Source: an uncultured Collinsella sp.
GTDB taxonomy: Bacteria; Actinomycetota; Coriobacteriia; Coriobacteriales; Coriobacteriaceae
DNA length: 64,000 nucleotides
Reading direction: 5' to 3'
NCBI GenBank assembly: GCA_937943045.1
Contig: CALEBN010000067.1
Span: 110,552-174,551, forward strand
Below, in pieces: positions 31,694 through 40,413 of the stretch (the stretch's first letter is position 1; each line of letters opens with the position of its first letter). Made by a program: the position numbers and the translations under genes. Below the pieces are notes generated by a model. It ran no database searches. It was not told the DNA's origin and saw only the letters and a program-made list of their open reading frames with translations.

Positions 31694-32380
31694 TTACGCC
31701 TCAAGCGCAGCCTTGAACCAACTTGTAATACTCGTGGGGTGCGTGATAGCGGTGCCGACGACAACGGCCCACGCGCCGGCGTCGATTGCAGCGCGAGCCT
31801 CCTCGGGCGTATGCACGCGACCCTCGCAAATGATGGGAAGGCCGGGAAATTCCTCGGTCGCCTGACGCAGGAGCGGCAGGTCGGGGCCATCGGCCATGGT
31901 GCAGTCGATGGCGGCGACACCGTGAGAGAGTGTGGTGGATACCAGGTCGAAGCCCATATCAACCGCACGGCGAATGTCCTCGATGGTGGCACAATCCGCC
32001 ATCAGGAGCACACCCTCCTCATGCAGCGGGCGGAAAGTATCCTCGACCGTCTTACCATCGGGGCGCGGACGATCGGTGGCGTCGATCGCCACGATATCGG
32101 CACCGGCAGCAACGCAGGCGCGAGCGTGACGCAGCGTCGGCGTGATGTAAACGCCCTCGTGCCCATCCTTCCACAGGCCGATAACAGGAACCTCACAGCG
32201 GCCCTTAATGGCGGCAATGTCGGCAAGGCCCTGGCAGCGAATGGCGGCGGCGCCGCCAAGCTCGCAAGCACGGGACATTTGAGCCATGGTCTCGGGTGTA
32301 CGAAGCGGCTCGCCCATATACGCCTGAACGCTCACGACGAGCTTACCCTTCAGGGACTGGATCAAAGGATCGACGGTCAT
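31694..32380 (-). CDS. nanE: N-acylglucosamine-6-phosphate 2-epimerase
   Basis: A 228-residue TIM-barrel enzyme converting N-acetylmannosamine-6-phosphate to N-acetylglucosamine-6-phosphate. LVVSVQAYMGEPLRTPETM is the family start, VPVIGLWKDG holds the catalytic Lys region, IVAIDATDRPRPDG the Asp/Glu-side contacts, and IICEGRVHTPEEA the phosphate site. I chose the ATG at 32380; the 13 extra codons upstream extend into a palindrome. Last gene of the nan operon. Confidence 0.94.
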   Translation of the reverse strand: MTVDPLIQSLKGKLVVSVQAYMGEPLRTPETMAQMSRACELGGAAAIRCQGLADIAAIKGRCEVPVIGLWKDGHEGVYITPTLRHARACVAAGADIVAIDATDRPRPDGKTVEDTFRPLHEEGVLLMADCATIEDIRRAVDMGFDLVSTTLSHGVAAIDCTMADGPDLPLLRQATEEFPGLPIICEGRVHTPEEARAAIDAGAWAVVVGTAITHPTSITSWFKAALEA

Positions 32381-32406
32381 GTTCGACTCAACCTTTCTCA
32401 AAACAG

Positions 32407-32502
32407 CCTTCTGAGACACCGCACCTTGACGTTCAAACCGTCGCTCGCGTACCGAAGTACGCTTCGCTCCTCTTTCACGTCAATCTGCGGCACCTCAGAA
32501 GG
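32407..32502. repeat. long nested palindrome D between nanK and nanE
   Basis: Outer arms 32407-32432 and 32477-32502 (26 bases, five mismatches; both ends CCTTCTGAG / CTCAGAAGG and the inner TTGACGT / ACGTCAA match perfectly). Inside is the hairpin GCGTAC CGAA GTACGC. It fills most of the 140-base gap between the two genes. Confidence 0.8.
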
Positions 32503-32520
32503 CGCACTTGGTAGTTATAT

Positions 32521-33486
32521 TTACTTCAACGACGCAAGAAGGTGTTCGGCAGCACCGATGAGCGGCGCGTCGCCCTCCAGAGAGCCGATGAGAATCGGCG
32601 TGTCCTGAAGCGGGTCGAGCGCCTGGCTGGCATAGCCCTCGTGCACCGAGTCCTTCCACGTCTGTGAACGCCAATCGGGACCTTGGTGAATCACGCCGCC
32701 CGAAAGCACGATGACCTCAGGGTCCAGGATGTTAGCGAGCGAGCCCAGGCTGGCGCCCAGCGCAAAGCCGGCGTCATGAATGACCTCGGTCGCCTTTGTG
32801 TCGCCTGCGCGGCACAGGTCGTTCACGTCACGGCCGACCGAAGGACGGCTGGGGTCGACGCGGCCAAAACGCTCATCGTACATGCGCCCGATTGATGTTC
32901 CGGAAGCAACCGACTCCAGATGGCCGGAACGCCCGCAGGCGCAGGGAATGCCAGCGGCAGCCGAGCACTCGATGTGGCCCATATGGCCGGCAGCACCATG
33001 GAAGCCCTGCATCACGCGGCCGTTCTCGACATATGCGCCACCGATGCCCGTACCGATGCCCAAACACAAGACGGAGAACTTGCCCTTGCCGACGCCCCAG
33101 TGGGCCTCGCCCAGAGCATGAGCCTGCACGTCGCCTACAACGGCAACGGGAAGGCCGAGGTCCTCGCGCAGACGCGGCCCCAACTGAACGCCGGACCAGC
33201 CGGGCATAATCTCATTGGCATACGCGATGGCGCCCGTCTTGGGGTCGACGACACCGGCAGCGCCGATGCCAACTCCGAGGACCTCGACATCGGGATTTGC
33301 TTCAAGAGCTGCCTTGATAGACGCCTCGATGCGCTGGAAGACCGCTTCGCCACCCTCCTGGGCCTCGGTGGGAACCTCAGCCTCAAAAACGGGATGGGGC
33401 ACACCGCCGTCAGCCGGGTACTCCATGATGGCAGTCGCGATCTTAGTTCCGCCGATATCGACAGAGCAGACGTACTTGTTCTCCAT
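32521..33486 (-). CDS. nanK: ROK-family sugar kinase, probable N-acetylmannosamine kinase
   Basis: A 321-residue kinase. CSVDIGGTKIATAIM is the phosphate loop, VVGDVQAHALGEA supplies the catalytic Asp (D119), and LGIGTGIGGAYVENGRVMQG is typical of ROK proteins. The zinc motif reads CACGRSGHLE, with His where the third Cys of CxCGxxGCxE usually stands. Position between nanA and nanE makes N-acetylmannosamine the likely substrate, but glucokinase activity cannot be excluded from sequence alone. Confidence 0.8.
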   Translation of the reverse strand: MENKYVCSVDIGGTKIATAIMEYPADGGVPHPVFEAEVPTEAQEGGEAVFQRIEASIKAALEANPDVEVLGVGIGAAGVVDPKTGAIAYANEIMPGWSGVQLGPRLREDLGLPVAVVGDVQAHALGEAHWGVGKGKFSVLCLGIGTGIGGAYVENGRVMQGFHGAAGHMGHIECSAAAGIPCACGRSGHLESVASGTSIGRMYDERFGRVDPSRPSVGRDVNDLCRAGDTKATEVIHDAGFALGASLGSLANILDPEVIVLSGGVIHQGPDWRSQTWKDSVHEGYASQALDPLQDTPILIGSLEGDAPLIGAAEHLLASLK

Positions 33487-33555
33487 GTCGTTCTCCTTCG
33501 GAGATAAAAAACAACTACAGGAAATGAAGGCGGTGTTATCGCCGCAACATGGTAA

Positions 33556-33659
33556 AGGTTTCCCAGGTGCCCGAGGTTGGGGTGAAAGTGGTCGGGCGTT
33601 GACCTAATGGGTCACGCCCGACCACTTGAGCCCCAAGATCGGGTGCCTGGGGAAGCTTT
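33556..33659. repeat. long nested palindrome E between nanA and nanK
   Basis: Outer arms 33556-33583 and 33632-33659 (28 bases, about 22 paired). Inner arms 33587-33600 and 33615-33628 (14 bases, perfect: AAGTGGTCGGGCGT), with TGACC / GGTCA at the tip. Its right end overlaps the nanA stop codon by two bases. Confidence 0.85.
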
Positions 33660-34578
33660 ACAGGAGACCGTTGTCCTGGAGGACCTTCTTAATCGCCTCG
33701 ACGTTCTCACCGGTCATGGCCTTCACCGGGCGCGGCATGGTCGGGCTGTCGAAGATGCCCATGAGGTTCATAGCGGTCTTGAAGGCGCCGACGCCACCGG
33801 CATAGCCCTGGACGCCCGAGGTGACATCCCAGATGTGCGAAATCTCATTGAGGCGATCCTGCTCGGCCTTGACGGTAGCCCAGTCACCAGCCTGAGCGGC
33901 CTTCCACTGACGAACGTAGCCCTCGGGCTCAACGTTGGCGAGGCCCGGAACGGAACCGTCGGCGCCACCGAGATAGGCACCGTCGACGACGACCTCATGG
34001 CCGGTAAGGATGCTCATCGGATGGCCGTTCTTCTCGTTCTCCTGAATGAGGTAGCGGAACGAGATGTCATCGCCCGAGGAATCCTTGACGCCAGCCAGGA
34101 CGCCCTCGGCGCCGAGCTTAGCAAGGAGCTTCCAGGGGAGCTTGGTGTGGACGCACACGGGGATGTCGTAGGCGAAGATGGGCAGGTCGAGTTCCTCGTG
34201 AAGGATGCGGAAGTGCTCCTCGACCTCGGTCATGCCCTGCAGGGCATAGAACGGGCAGGTGGCGACGAGCGCATCGGCGCCCAGCTCCTGAGCGACCTTG
34301 CCGTGCTCGATCATGCGCTCGGTCTCGGTGTCGATGATGCCGACCAGAACGGGAACGCGGTGGTCGACGATACGGACGGCCTCTGCGACAATCTGGCGAC
34401 GGCGCTCGTCGGTGGAGAAGACGACCTCGCCCGAGGAGCCCAGGAAGAACAGGCCATCGACGCCGGCATCGATCATGCGGTTGATGCTGCGCTCAAAGGA
34501 GGCAACGTCGAGCTGGTGGTCTTCGGTATCGGGAACAACGACGGGAGGGATAACGCCGGTGAATTTCTGAGTTGCCAC
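33658..34578 (-). CDS. nanA: N-acetylneuraminate lyase (DHDPS superfamily)
   Basis: A 306-residue Schiff-base aldolase splitting sialic acid to N-acetylmannosamine and pyruvate. GLFFLGSSGEVVFS is the pyruvate-carboxylate site, CPFYALQG carries one active-site Tyr, FAYDIPVCV replaces the usual YNIP, and LAGVKDSSGD holds the Schiff-base Lys. Family members also include dihydrodipicolinate synthase and keto-deoxy-sugar aldolases; the operon decides for NanA. The start is GTG at 34578 with AAGGAG six bases upstream. Confidence 0.85.
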   Translation of the reverse strand: MATQKFTGVIPPVVVPDTEDHQLDVASFERSINRMIDAGVDGLFFLGSSGEVVFSTDERRRQIVAEAVRIVDHRVPVLVGIIDTETERMIEHGKVAQELGADALVATCPFYALQGMTEVEEHFRILHEELDLPIFAYDIPVCVHTKLPWKLLAKLGAEGVLAGVKDSSGDDISFRYLIQENEKNGHPMSILTGHEVVVDGAYLGGADGSVPGLANVEPEGYVRQWKAAQAGDWATVKAEQDRLNEISHIWDVTSGVQGYAGGVGAFKTAMNLMGIFDSPTMPRPVKAMTGENVEAIKKVLQDNGLL

Positions 34579-34646
34579 AAGAATCTCCTTAGTTGTCTGG
34601 CGGGCAGCCCTATGCCGCCCACTCTTGTTGGCGGTGTCCAGGCCGT

Positions 34647-35498
34647 CTAGGCCAAAGAACACGAATAGAACGTTTGGTTAAAGAAGTCGACGACTTCGTT
34701 TTCGAACGCATTGATGCGCTCGTGAGCGTATTTGGCATAGATGATATGCCTCCGGTCACACTCAAGACCGTTGAATACGGCAAACTGGCCCTTGGGATCA
34801 CTCACGGTATCCATGAGCGATGTGCCCATGAGCACCGAGCCACGAACCCGAGGCGACAGCGTCTCGAGACCGCTGGGAAGCGGATTGGCAAGCGCCGTGC
34901 AGGCAAGGCCCCGCTCGTCCAGAGCAGAAACCGCCAGCGCGACACCGCCGCCAAGGCCCTCGCCCCATGCAAAGATGCGGTCGGGATCCATGCCATCAAG
35001 GTTGCGCGCAACCTTCGCCAACGCGCAGCCCCAACGGACACGCTCGACAAAAGCAGGCGAGGTAATCCCCTGCTGCAGATCGCTGGATCCAATAGTCTCA
35101 TCGTCCAGCGCAAGCACGGCATATCCCATGGCGGCAAACCGCGTCATGTGATGCCATCCCCGCACGGGTCGGTCGATGTCATGGAACATCAGACACAGCG
35201 GAACAAGCTCGGATCTTCGGGCGCAACCAGAGGGCTCAATCAAACGGCCGTGCACGACATACCCGCCGAGCTCAAAGGAAACCTCGGAGTAGCGCGCGCA
35301 CGGATTTGCGAAATCAATCGCCGTAACGGTCAGCCCGCAAACCTCAAGGTCCGAAGCGGCTGTCTCCAACTCGGAAACATCCACAGAAGCATCGCCACGC
35401 CAATCCCGGAAATCAGAGAGACTTGACGAAACCGTTCCAGGAATTCCCACGAGCCCGGGGACTATCAGCTCGTCAACATTGCTCTCGCACTTAGACAT
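34647..35498 (-). CDS. AXE1-family esterase homologue lacking the catalytic Ser
   Basis: A 283-residue alpha/beta-hydrolase of the acetyl-xylan esterase (AXE1) family, paralogous to the gene just upstream. The nucleophile elbow reads WGEGLGGG (residues 178-185); the Ser of the paralogue's GASQGG aligns with G181. The acid and base are still present as D230 (MGTSLMDTV) and H259 (AKYAHE). It may be a non-catalytic binding or regulatory relative, or a decaying copy, though the reading frame is intact. GGGAGGGGAGG precedes the ATG, and it overlaps the paralogue's end by eight bases. Confidence 0.78.
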   Translation of the reverse strand: MSKCESNVDELIVPGLVGIPGTVSSSLSDFRDWRGDASVDVSELETAASDLEVCGLTVTAIDFANPCARYSEVSFELGGYVVHGRLIEPSGCARRSELVPLCLMFHDIDRPVRGWHHMTRFAAMGYAVLALDDETIGSSDLQQGITSPAFVERVRWGCALAKVARNLDGMDPDRIFAWGEGLGGGVALAVSALDERGLACTALANPLPSGLETLSPRVRGSVLMGTSLMDTVSDPKGQFAVFNGLECDRRHIIYAKYAHERINAFENEVVDFFNQTFYSCSLA

Positions 35499-36468
35499 GA
35501 GCCTCCCCTCCCTCACAGAAAAACGGAATGATCAGATCGTCAAAATCCTGAATCTCCTCGTGGCCAAAGCCTTCAAAGAACTCATGACGCTTGTCGCAGG
35601 ACAGGTTGTTGTACACCGCAAACTGCGTTGCCGGCGGACAGACGATATCGGCCGTGCCCGTGCCAAACAGCACGGGGCACTTGACCATGGGGGCAAAATT
35701 CTTGGAATCGAAGTACGCCAGCTTGGCATAGGCTTCCTCGATACGAGTCGAGTCCTCGTCAAACCAACGCGACCAATAGCGCAGACCCTCGTAGGCAATA
35801 TCGTCGGCGTCCAGATCCCAAACCAGGCGGAAGTCCGATAAGAAGGGATAGAGGATGGCGGCGCGATTGATAAGCTCGCTGTTAAGCGCGCAGGTTGCAA
35901 TACCCAAACCGCCGCCCTGCGATGCGCCGTTCACATACACGCAGGTAAGATCGATGCCCTCGAGCTCGCGAACGATACGGCACAGAATGCGGATATCCTG
36001 ATGTAGGCGGACATAGTAGAGGTTGGCCGGGTCGCCGTCGATACCGGCGACGATATGGCCCGCGACCGTCGTGCCCTCAAATCCACCAATGTCCTCGGAG
36101 GGGCCTCCTTGGCCAGGACAATCGAGAGCAATGAGCGCCATGCCCATGCCCGCAAACGACGCCTGCTCAAACCAGCTGCGGCTCGCACCCGGATACCCAT
36201 GGAACTGAAGTACCAATGGCACAAGCTCGTCCGAGACGGGTTTAAGGTACTTGGCATGCAGGCGTGCACCACACATGCCGGTATACCAGAGGTCGAAAAA
36301 CCGACAGGTCGCGGAATCCGCAACCGAAGCCGCCTCAATCGCGTAGTCGAGCTCGACGGCGTCGGCCTCGGCCATGCGGTCCTTCCAAAAGAGATCGAAA
36401 TCCGATGGACGGGGCATAGCGCCTCGATATTCACCAAATTGCTGTTGTAGCTCCTGAGCACTTGGCAT
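35491..36468 (-). CDS. AXE1-family acetylesterase, candidate sialate O-acetylesterase
   Basis: A 325-residue esterase of the AXE1/cephalosporin-C-deacetylase family. HGYPGASRSWF forms the oxyanion region, VNGASQGGGLGIA the nucleophile elbow (S183), FGTGTADIVCPP the Asp (D274) and EGFGHEEI the His (H303). No signal peptide is seen, so it acts in the cytoplasm on imported substrate. Within a nan operon, removal of O-acetyl groups from sialic acid is the likely job; that is inference. The ATG at 36468 has a weak upstream site, and a TTG at 36483 is an alternative start. Confidence 0.82.
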   Translation of the reverse strand: MPSAQELQQQFGEYRGAMPRPSDFDLFWKDRMAEADAVELDYAIEAASVADSATCRFFDLWYTGMCGARLHAKYLKPVSDELVPLVLQFHGYPGASRSWFEQASFAGMGMALIALDCPGQGGPSEDIGGFEGTTVAGHIVAGIDGDPANLYYVRLHQDIRILCRIVRELEGIDLTCVYVNGASQGGGLGIATCALNSELINRAAILYPFLSDFRLVWDLDADDIAYEGLRYWSRWFDEDSTRIEEAYAKLAYFDSKNFAPMVKCPVLFGTGTADIVCPPATQFAVYNNLSCDKRHEFFEGFGHEEIQDFDDLIIPFFCEGGEAHV

Positions 36469-36504
36469 GGCTCGTGAACCCAACCTTTCGAAATCGCAAC
36501 GGAG

Positions 36505-36532
36505 GTGCGCCCGGCAAGGGAACCGGGCGCAC
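36505..36532 (-). repeat. intercistronic hairpin before the esterase gene
   Basis: GTGCGCCCGG (36505-36514) and CCGGGCGCAC (36523-36532), a ten-base perfect stem with an eight-base loop, between the ABC ATPase gene and the esterase gene. No U-tract follows, so message stabilisation is more likely than termination. Confidence 0.6.
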
Positions 36533-36548
36533 GGGAGGGAAAGCGAGG

Positions 36549-37376
36549 CTACTCGCCGAGCTTGGGATGCAGCAGCGACGGCGCAGCGCCGAGCAGCATC
36601 TTGGTGTAGGGGTCCTGAGGGTGCTGGAAAACCTGCTTGGCCTCGCCCTGCTCAACGATCTTGCCGCCATTCATAACGATGATGTCGTCAGAGATATAGC
36701 GGACCGTCTGGATGTCATGGCTGATGAACACCATGGCCAGGCCGAGTTCCTTCTTAAGGTCGGTCAGCAGGTTCAGAATCTGCGCGCGGACCGAAACGTC
36801 CAGAGCCGAGGTGGGCTCGTCGGCGATGATGGCATCGGGGTTCAGCGACAGGGCACGCGCGATAGCCACGCGCTGGCGCTGGCCGCCCGAAAGCTGGCCG
36901 GGAAGAACCTCGGCGGCAGAACTGGGCAGACCGGTGAGCTCCAAGAGTTCCTTGACGCGCTTCTCCTGCTCGGCCTCGGTGCCCAGGTTGTGGACGCGCA
37001 TGGGATCGAGCAGCTGCTCGCGAACGACCATGCGGGGGTTGAGCGCCGTCGCGGGGTTCTGGAACACGACCGAGATGACGCGGCCCATGTGACGACGGTC
37101 CTCGGCGGTACGCTTGGTGACGTCCTTGCCCTTAAAGTAGACCTTGCCGCTCGTGGGGGCTTGCAGGCCGCACATGACGTTAGCCGTGGTGGACTTTCCG
37201 CAACCGGACTCGCCGACGATGCCGATGGTCTGTCCGGGCATGAGCTTAATCGTTACACCCTGGACGGCGTGAACCAGGTTGGGGTGCAGAATCGAGCCGG
37301 TACGGGTCCTAAAGGTGACGTGGACGTCATCAAGGAAGATGATCGGCTCGACGCCGTTGACTGCGGTCTCGCTCAT
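36549..37376 (-). CDS. ABC transporter ATPase (OppF/DppF type) of the sialic-acid system
   Basis: A 275-residue ATPase. Walker A is GIVGESGCGKST, the Q-loop VVFQNPATALNPR, the signature LSGGQRQR and Walker B AIIADEPTSALD. Unlike the OppF at 18 kb it stops soon after the nucleotide-binding domain and lacks the cysteine-rich extension. The start is adjacent to the permease-ATPase stop. It is probably the second ATPase of the importer whose other ATPase is fused to the permease. Confidence 0.87.
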   Translation of the reverse strand: MSETAVNGVEPIIFLDDVHVTFRTRTGSILHPNLVHAVQGVTIKLMPGQTIGIVGESGCGKSTTANVMCGLQAPTSGKVYFKGKDVTKRTAEDRRHMGRVISVVFQNPATALNPRMVVREQLLDPMRVHNLGTEAEQEKRVKELLELTGLPSSAAEVLPGQLSGGQRQRVAIARALSLNPDAIIADEPTSALDVSVRAQILNLLTDLKKELGLAMVFISHDIQTVRYISDDIIVMNGGKIVEQGEAKQVFQHPQDPYTKMLLGAAPSLLHPKLGE

Positions 37377-39392
37377 CTACATCACCTCCGCGTGAGGGGT
37401 CAAACCATTTGCCTTGAGCACCTCGTCGGGGAGCTCGGAATAGAAGTGCTCGGTGCCGGGCACGCGCTTGAAGACCGGACGGGTGTCCAGGCCAATGCGC
37501 GGATGGCTCGAGCGGGGCGCGAAGCGGTCGCCCTTGGGGAAATCGCGCGGGCTCGGAACGGCGCCGGGCACCTGGTGCAGGCGGCCCGAACCGCTCTCGA
37601 TGGACAGGACGGAACCCAGAAGGCCGCGGGTGTACTCGTGAATCGGGTTGGTGAGCAGCTCCTTAGTGGGCGCCTGCTCGATAACCTGACCGGCGTACAT
37701 AACCGTGATGTTATGGGCAACCTCGGCGACCAGAGCCAGGTCGTGCGAAACGAAGATCATGGCAAAGCCGAGCTTGGCCTGAAGGTCGTTGAGCAGCTTT
37801 ATGACCTGCTTCTGGACGGTAACGTCCAGAGCGGTCGTGGGCTCGTCGCAGATGACCAGCTTAGGGTCGCGGGTAAGGGCCATAGCAATCAGAACGCGCT
37901 GACGCTGACCACCGGAAAGCTCGTGCGGATAACTCTCGAGCGTACGCTTGGGGTCGAGGCCCACGAGCTCCAGGAGCTCCTCGGCGCTACGGGTGCCGCC
38001 ACGCTTGGTGAGCTGCTTCATCTGGGCGGAAATGAGCATGGAGGGGTTGAGCGAGGACAGGGCGTCCTGATAGACCATGGCGATATCGGTACCGCGCAGG
38101 CCGAACCACTCTTTCTTGCTCATCTTGAGAAGGTCGCGGCCCTCCCAGAGAACCTCACCGGAAAGATGCTCGTCATCGTCGGTCAGGCCCATGATGGCCA
38201 GCGTGGTGATGGACTTACCGCAGCCGGACTCGCCTACCAGGCCCATGGTCTGGCCGGGACGGACGTCAAAGTTAACGTGGTCGACGACGTTGATATCACC
38301 GTGGTGCTCAAACTGAATGCAGAAATCGCGGACCGAAAGAATCGGCTCAACGGACTCATCGGGCACATGGCGGTCGCTACGCTTGAGTTCGACATCGCGC
38401 AGGGCGCCAAGACGGGCGGACAGGGACTGAGCCTGCTCCTTGTAGGCGCGAACGGGGTCGGAGACCAGCAGGTCGGCCTCGCGGCGCTTGGAGGAATCGG
38501 TCGGGTCCAGGGCGGCGGAGGGAGCAGCGGCCATGGCGTCGGTAATGCCCTCGGAGAGGATGTTGAGCGCCAGGCAGGTGATCATGATGGCCAGGCCCGG
38601 GAACAGTGCCTGCCACCAACGGCCAGCGAGCACGCCACCGCGAGCGTCGGCGAGAATGTTGCCCCAGGTAGCGGTGGGCTCCTGGATGCCGGCGCCGATG
38701 AAGGTCAGCGAGGCCTCGAAGATGATGGCGTCGGCGACCAGGGTAACGGTAAAGACCATAATCGGAGCGATGCAGTTGCGCAGAACATGCTTGATCAGAA
38801 TCCACGGAGCCTTGGCGCCGGACACGATGACCGCGCGGACATAGTCCTCACCGTACTCGGACACGATGTTGGCGCGCACGATACGGGCGATCTGCGGGGT
38901 GTACATAAAGCCGATCGCAAAGATGATCGACGGCACGGAATTGCCCAGGATGGAAACGAAAACGGCTGCGAGGGCGATACCCGGGATGGACATGATGATG
39001 TCCAGGATACGCATGATCGTCTCAGAGATAGACTTGCGCGAAACCGCTGCAAGAGCGCCGACAACGGAACCACAGACCAAAGCCATAGCGGTAGCACCAA
39101 AGCCGATGATCAGCGAGTAACGTCCGCCGTAGAGCATGCGCGAAAGGATGTCGCGGCCCTTGTCGTCGGTACCGAAGATAAACCCGTTGCCAGGAGCCTG
39201 GCGAGCCGTAAAGATCTCAACCGGACTATAGGGGGCAAGCAGGGGAGCAAGGATCGCAGTCAGGGCGACCAGCACCAGCACGACGGCGGCAATCTTAGAA
39301 GACAGCGTCATCTTCTTCCAGCCACCGAGCTTGAGCCCCTTGGAGGCAGCCTTCTCGAGCTGCTCGGTTTGCTTCTCTCGAATCTTTACCAT
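37377..39392 (-). CDS. ABC permease-ATPase fusion protein of the sialic-acid system
   Basis: A 671-residue two-module protein. Residues 25-300 are an OppC/DppC-type permease: IAAVVLVLVALTAILAPLLAPYSP is the first membrane segment, FGTDDKGRDILSRMLYGG the loop signature, and DYVRAVIVSGAKAPWILIKHVLRN the coupling loop. A linker of about 50 charged residues leads to an OppD-type ATPase (350-600): GLVGESGCGKS, MVYQDALSSLNPS, LSGGQRQRV, LVICDEPTTALD. The C-terminal region (RFAPRSSHPRIG) lacks the cysteines usual in OppD. The frame is continuous across the join. A similar permease-ATPase fusion is, as I recall, part of the SatABCD sialic-acid importer of Haemophilus ducreyi. Confidence 0.88.
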   Translation of the reverse strand: MVKIREKQTEQLEKAASKGLKLGGWKKMTLSSKIAAVVLVLVALTAILAPLLAPYSPVEIFTARQAPGNGFIFGTDDKGRDILSRMLYGGRYSLIIGFGATAMALVCGSVVGALAAVSRKSISETIMRILDIIMSIPGIALAAVFVSILGNSVPSIIFAIGFMYTPQIARIVRANIVSEYGEDYVRAVIVSGAKAPWILIKHVLRNCIAPIMVFTVTLVADAIIFEASLTFIGAGIQEPTATWGNILADARGGVLAGRWWQALFPGLAIMITCLALNILSEGITDAMAAAPSAALDPTDSSKRREADLLVSDPVRAYKEQAQSLSARLGALRDVELKRSDRHVPDESVEPILSVRDFCIQFEHHGDINVVDHVNFDVRPGQTMGLVGESGCGKSITTLAIMGLTDDDEHLSGEVLWEGRDLLKMSKKEWFGLRGTDIAMVYQDALSSLNPSMLISAQMKQLTKRGGTRSAEELLELVGLDPKRTLESYPHELSGGQRQRVLIAMALTRDPKLVICDEPTTALDVTVQKQVIKLLNDLQAKLGFAMIFVSHDLALVAEVAHNITVMYAGQVIEQAPTKELLTNPIHEYTRGLLGSVLSIESGSGRLHQVPGAVPSPRDFPKGDRFAPRSSHPRIGLDTRPVFKRVPGTEHFYSELPDEVLKANGLTPHAEVM

Positions 39393-39395
39393 AAT

Positions 39396-40352
39396 CTACA
39401 CCGTCCTGATGCGCGGGTTGATGAGCAGGTAGAGCATGTCAACCACGATGTTGATGATGATGAAGGCAAGAGCAACGACGATAACGACGCCCTGAACCAG
39501 GTTCGCCTCGTTGCCCTGAACGCCCTGCAGAATCGCGGTGCCCATGCCGGGGAGGTTGAAGATAACCTCGATGACGACGGCGCCGCCCATGAGGTAGCCG
39601 ATCTTAAGACCGAGGGTGGTGACCGGGGTGATCAGCGCATTGCGAAGAACGTTGATGCCGACGACGACCTTCTCGGGAACGCCGGCGCCGCGAGCCATAC
39701 GGACATAGTCCTTGTCGAGCTCCTCGACCATGGCGGTACGCACGATACGAGTCATCTGACCCGTCAGCGGAAATGCCAAGGCGATAGCGGGCATGATCAT
39801 ACGTCCCAGATAGCCAACCGGATTCGTGGTGAAGTGAGGCAGAGCACCCGATGCCGGGAGCACCTTAAGGTAGGAAGAGAACAGCAGGATCAACAGAACG
39901 GCAAGCCAGAACGACGGGGTTGCCAAGCCGGCGATGGAAAAGACGCGGATCACTTGGTCCGGCCATTTGTCGCGATAGAGTGCCGCGATGACGCCGAGCA
40001 AAAACGAAACGACCGCACCGATGGCAAGACCGATGAAGGTCAGCTGCATCGTGACGGGCAGGGCCGTGGAGATGCGCTTGGCAACGGAGTTGCGAGCAGC
40101 ACCATAGGTGCCCATGTCGCCATGAATCAAATCGCCCATATAGCGCACGTAGCGCACGGGCCAGGGGTCGTCCAGACCATACTTCTCATGGTACTCGGCA
40201 ACCGCCTCGGGCGAGGCACCGTCACCCAACGCCGTGTAGGCGGGGTCGGTCTTGGAGAACGACATAAGGAAGAACACCAGGACGGTGACGCCCAATGCCA
40301 TGATCGGCAGCGCCACAAGACGCCTTCCAATCAAACGTAGCAAGTTGTTCAC
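39396..40352 (-). CDS. ABC transporter permease (OppB/DppB type) of the sialic-acid system
   Basis: A 318-residue inner-membrane permease. RRLVALPIMALGVTVLVFFLMSF is the first membrane segment; the EAA loop is DYVRMARGAGVPEKVVVGINVLRNALITPV. The start is GTG at 40352 with GGGGAGAG just upstream; the frame before it (to 40385) runs through the ribosome site. It pairs with the permease half of the fusion protein encoded three bases downstream. Confidence 0.87.
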   Translation of the reverse strand: MNNLLRLIGRRLVALPIMALGVTVLVFFLMSFSKTDPAYTALGDGASPEAVAEYHEKYGLDDPWPVRYVRYMGDLIHGDMGTYGAARNSVAKRISTALPVTMQLTFIGLAIGAVVSFLLGVIAALYRDKWPDQVIRVFSIAGLATPSFWLAVLLILLFSSYLKVLPASGALPHFTTNPVGYLGRMIMPAIALAFPLTGQMTRIVRTAMVEELDKDYVRMARGAGVPEKVVVGINVLRNALITPVTTLGLKIGYLMGGAVVIEVIFNLPGMGTAILQGVQGNEANLVQGVVIVVALAFIIINIVVDMLYLLINPRIRTV

Positions 40353-40413
40353 GTTCTCTCCCCTTTCTTTTGTCGGTAGGACCAACTGGTATATGAGTAC
40401 GGATACTCATTAC

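Noticed and set aside
33658..34578. Annotating nanA as dihydrodipicolinate synthase
   Set aside because: The sequence alone allows it, but the operon with nanE, a ROK kinase and an esterase favours sialate lyase.
36462..40340. 1292-codon plus-strand frame opposite the nan transporter genes
   Set aside because: Antisense shadow of three well-supported ABC genes; low-complexity His/Arg/Gly/Asp composition and no ribosome site.
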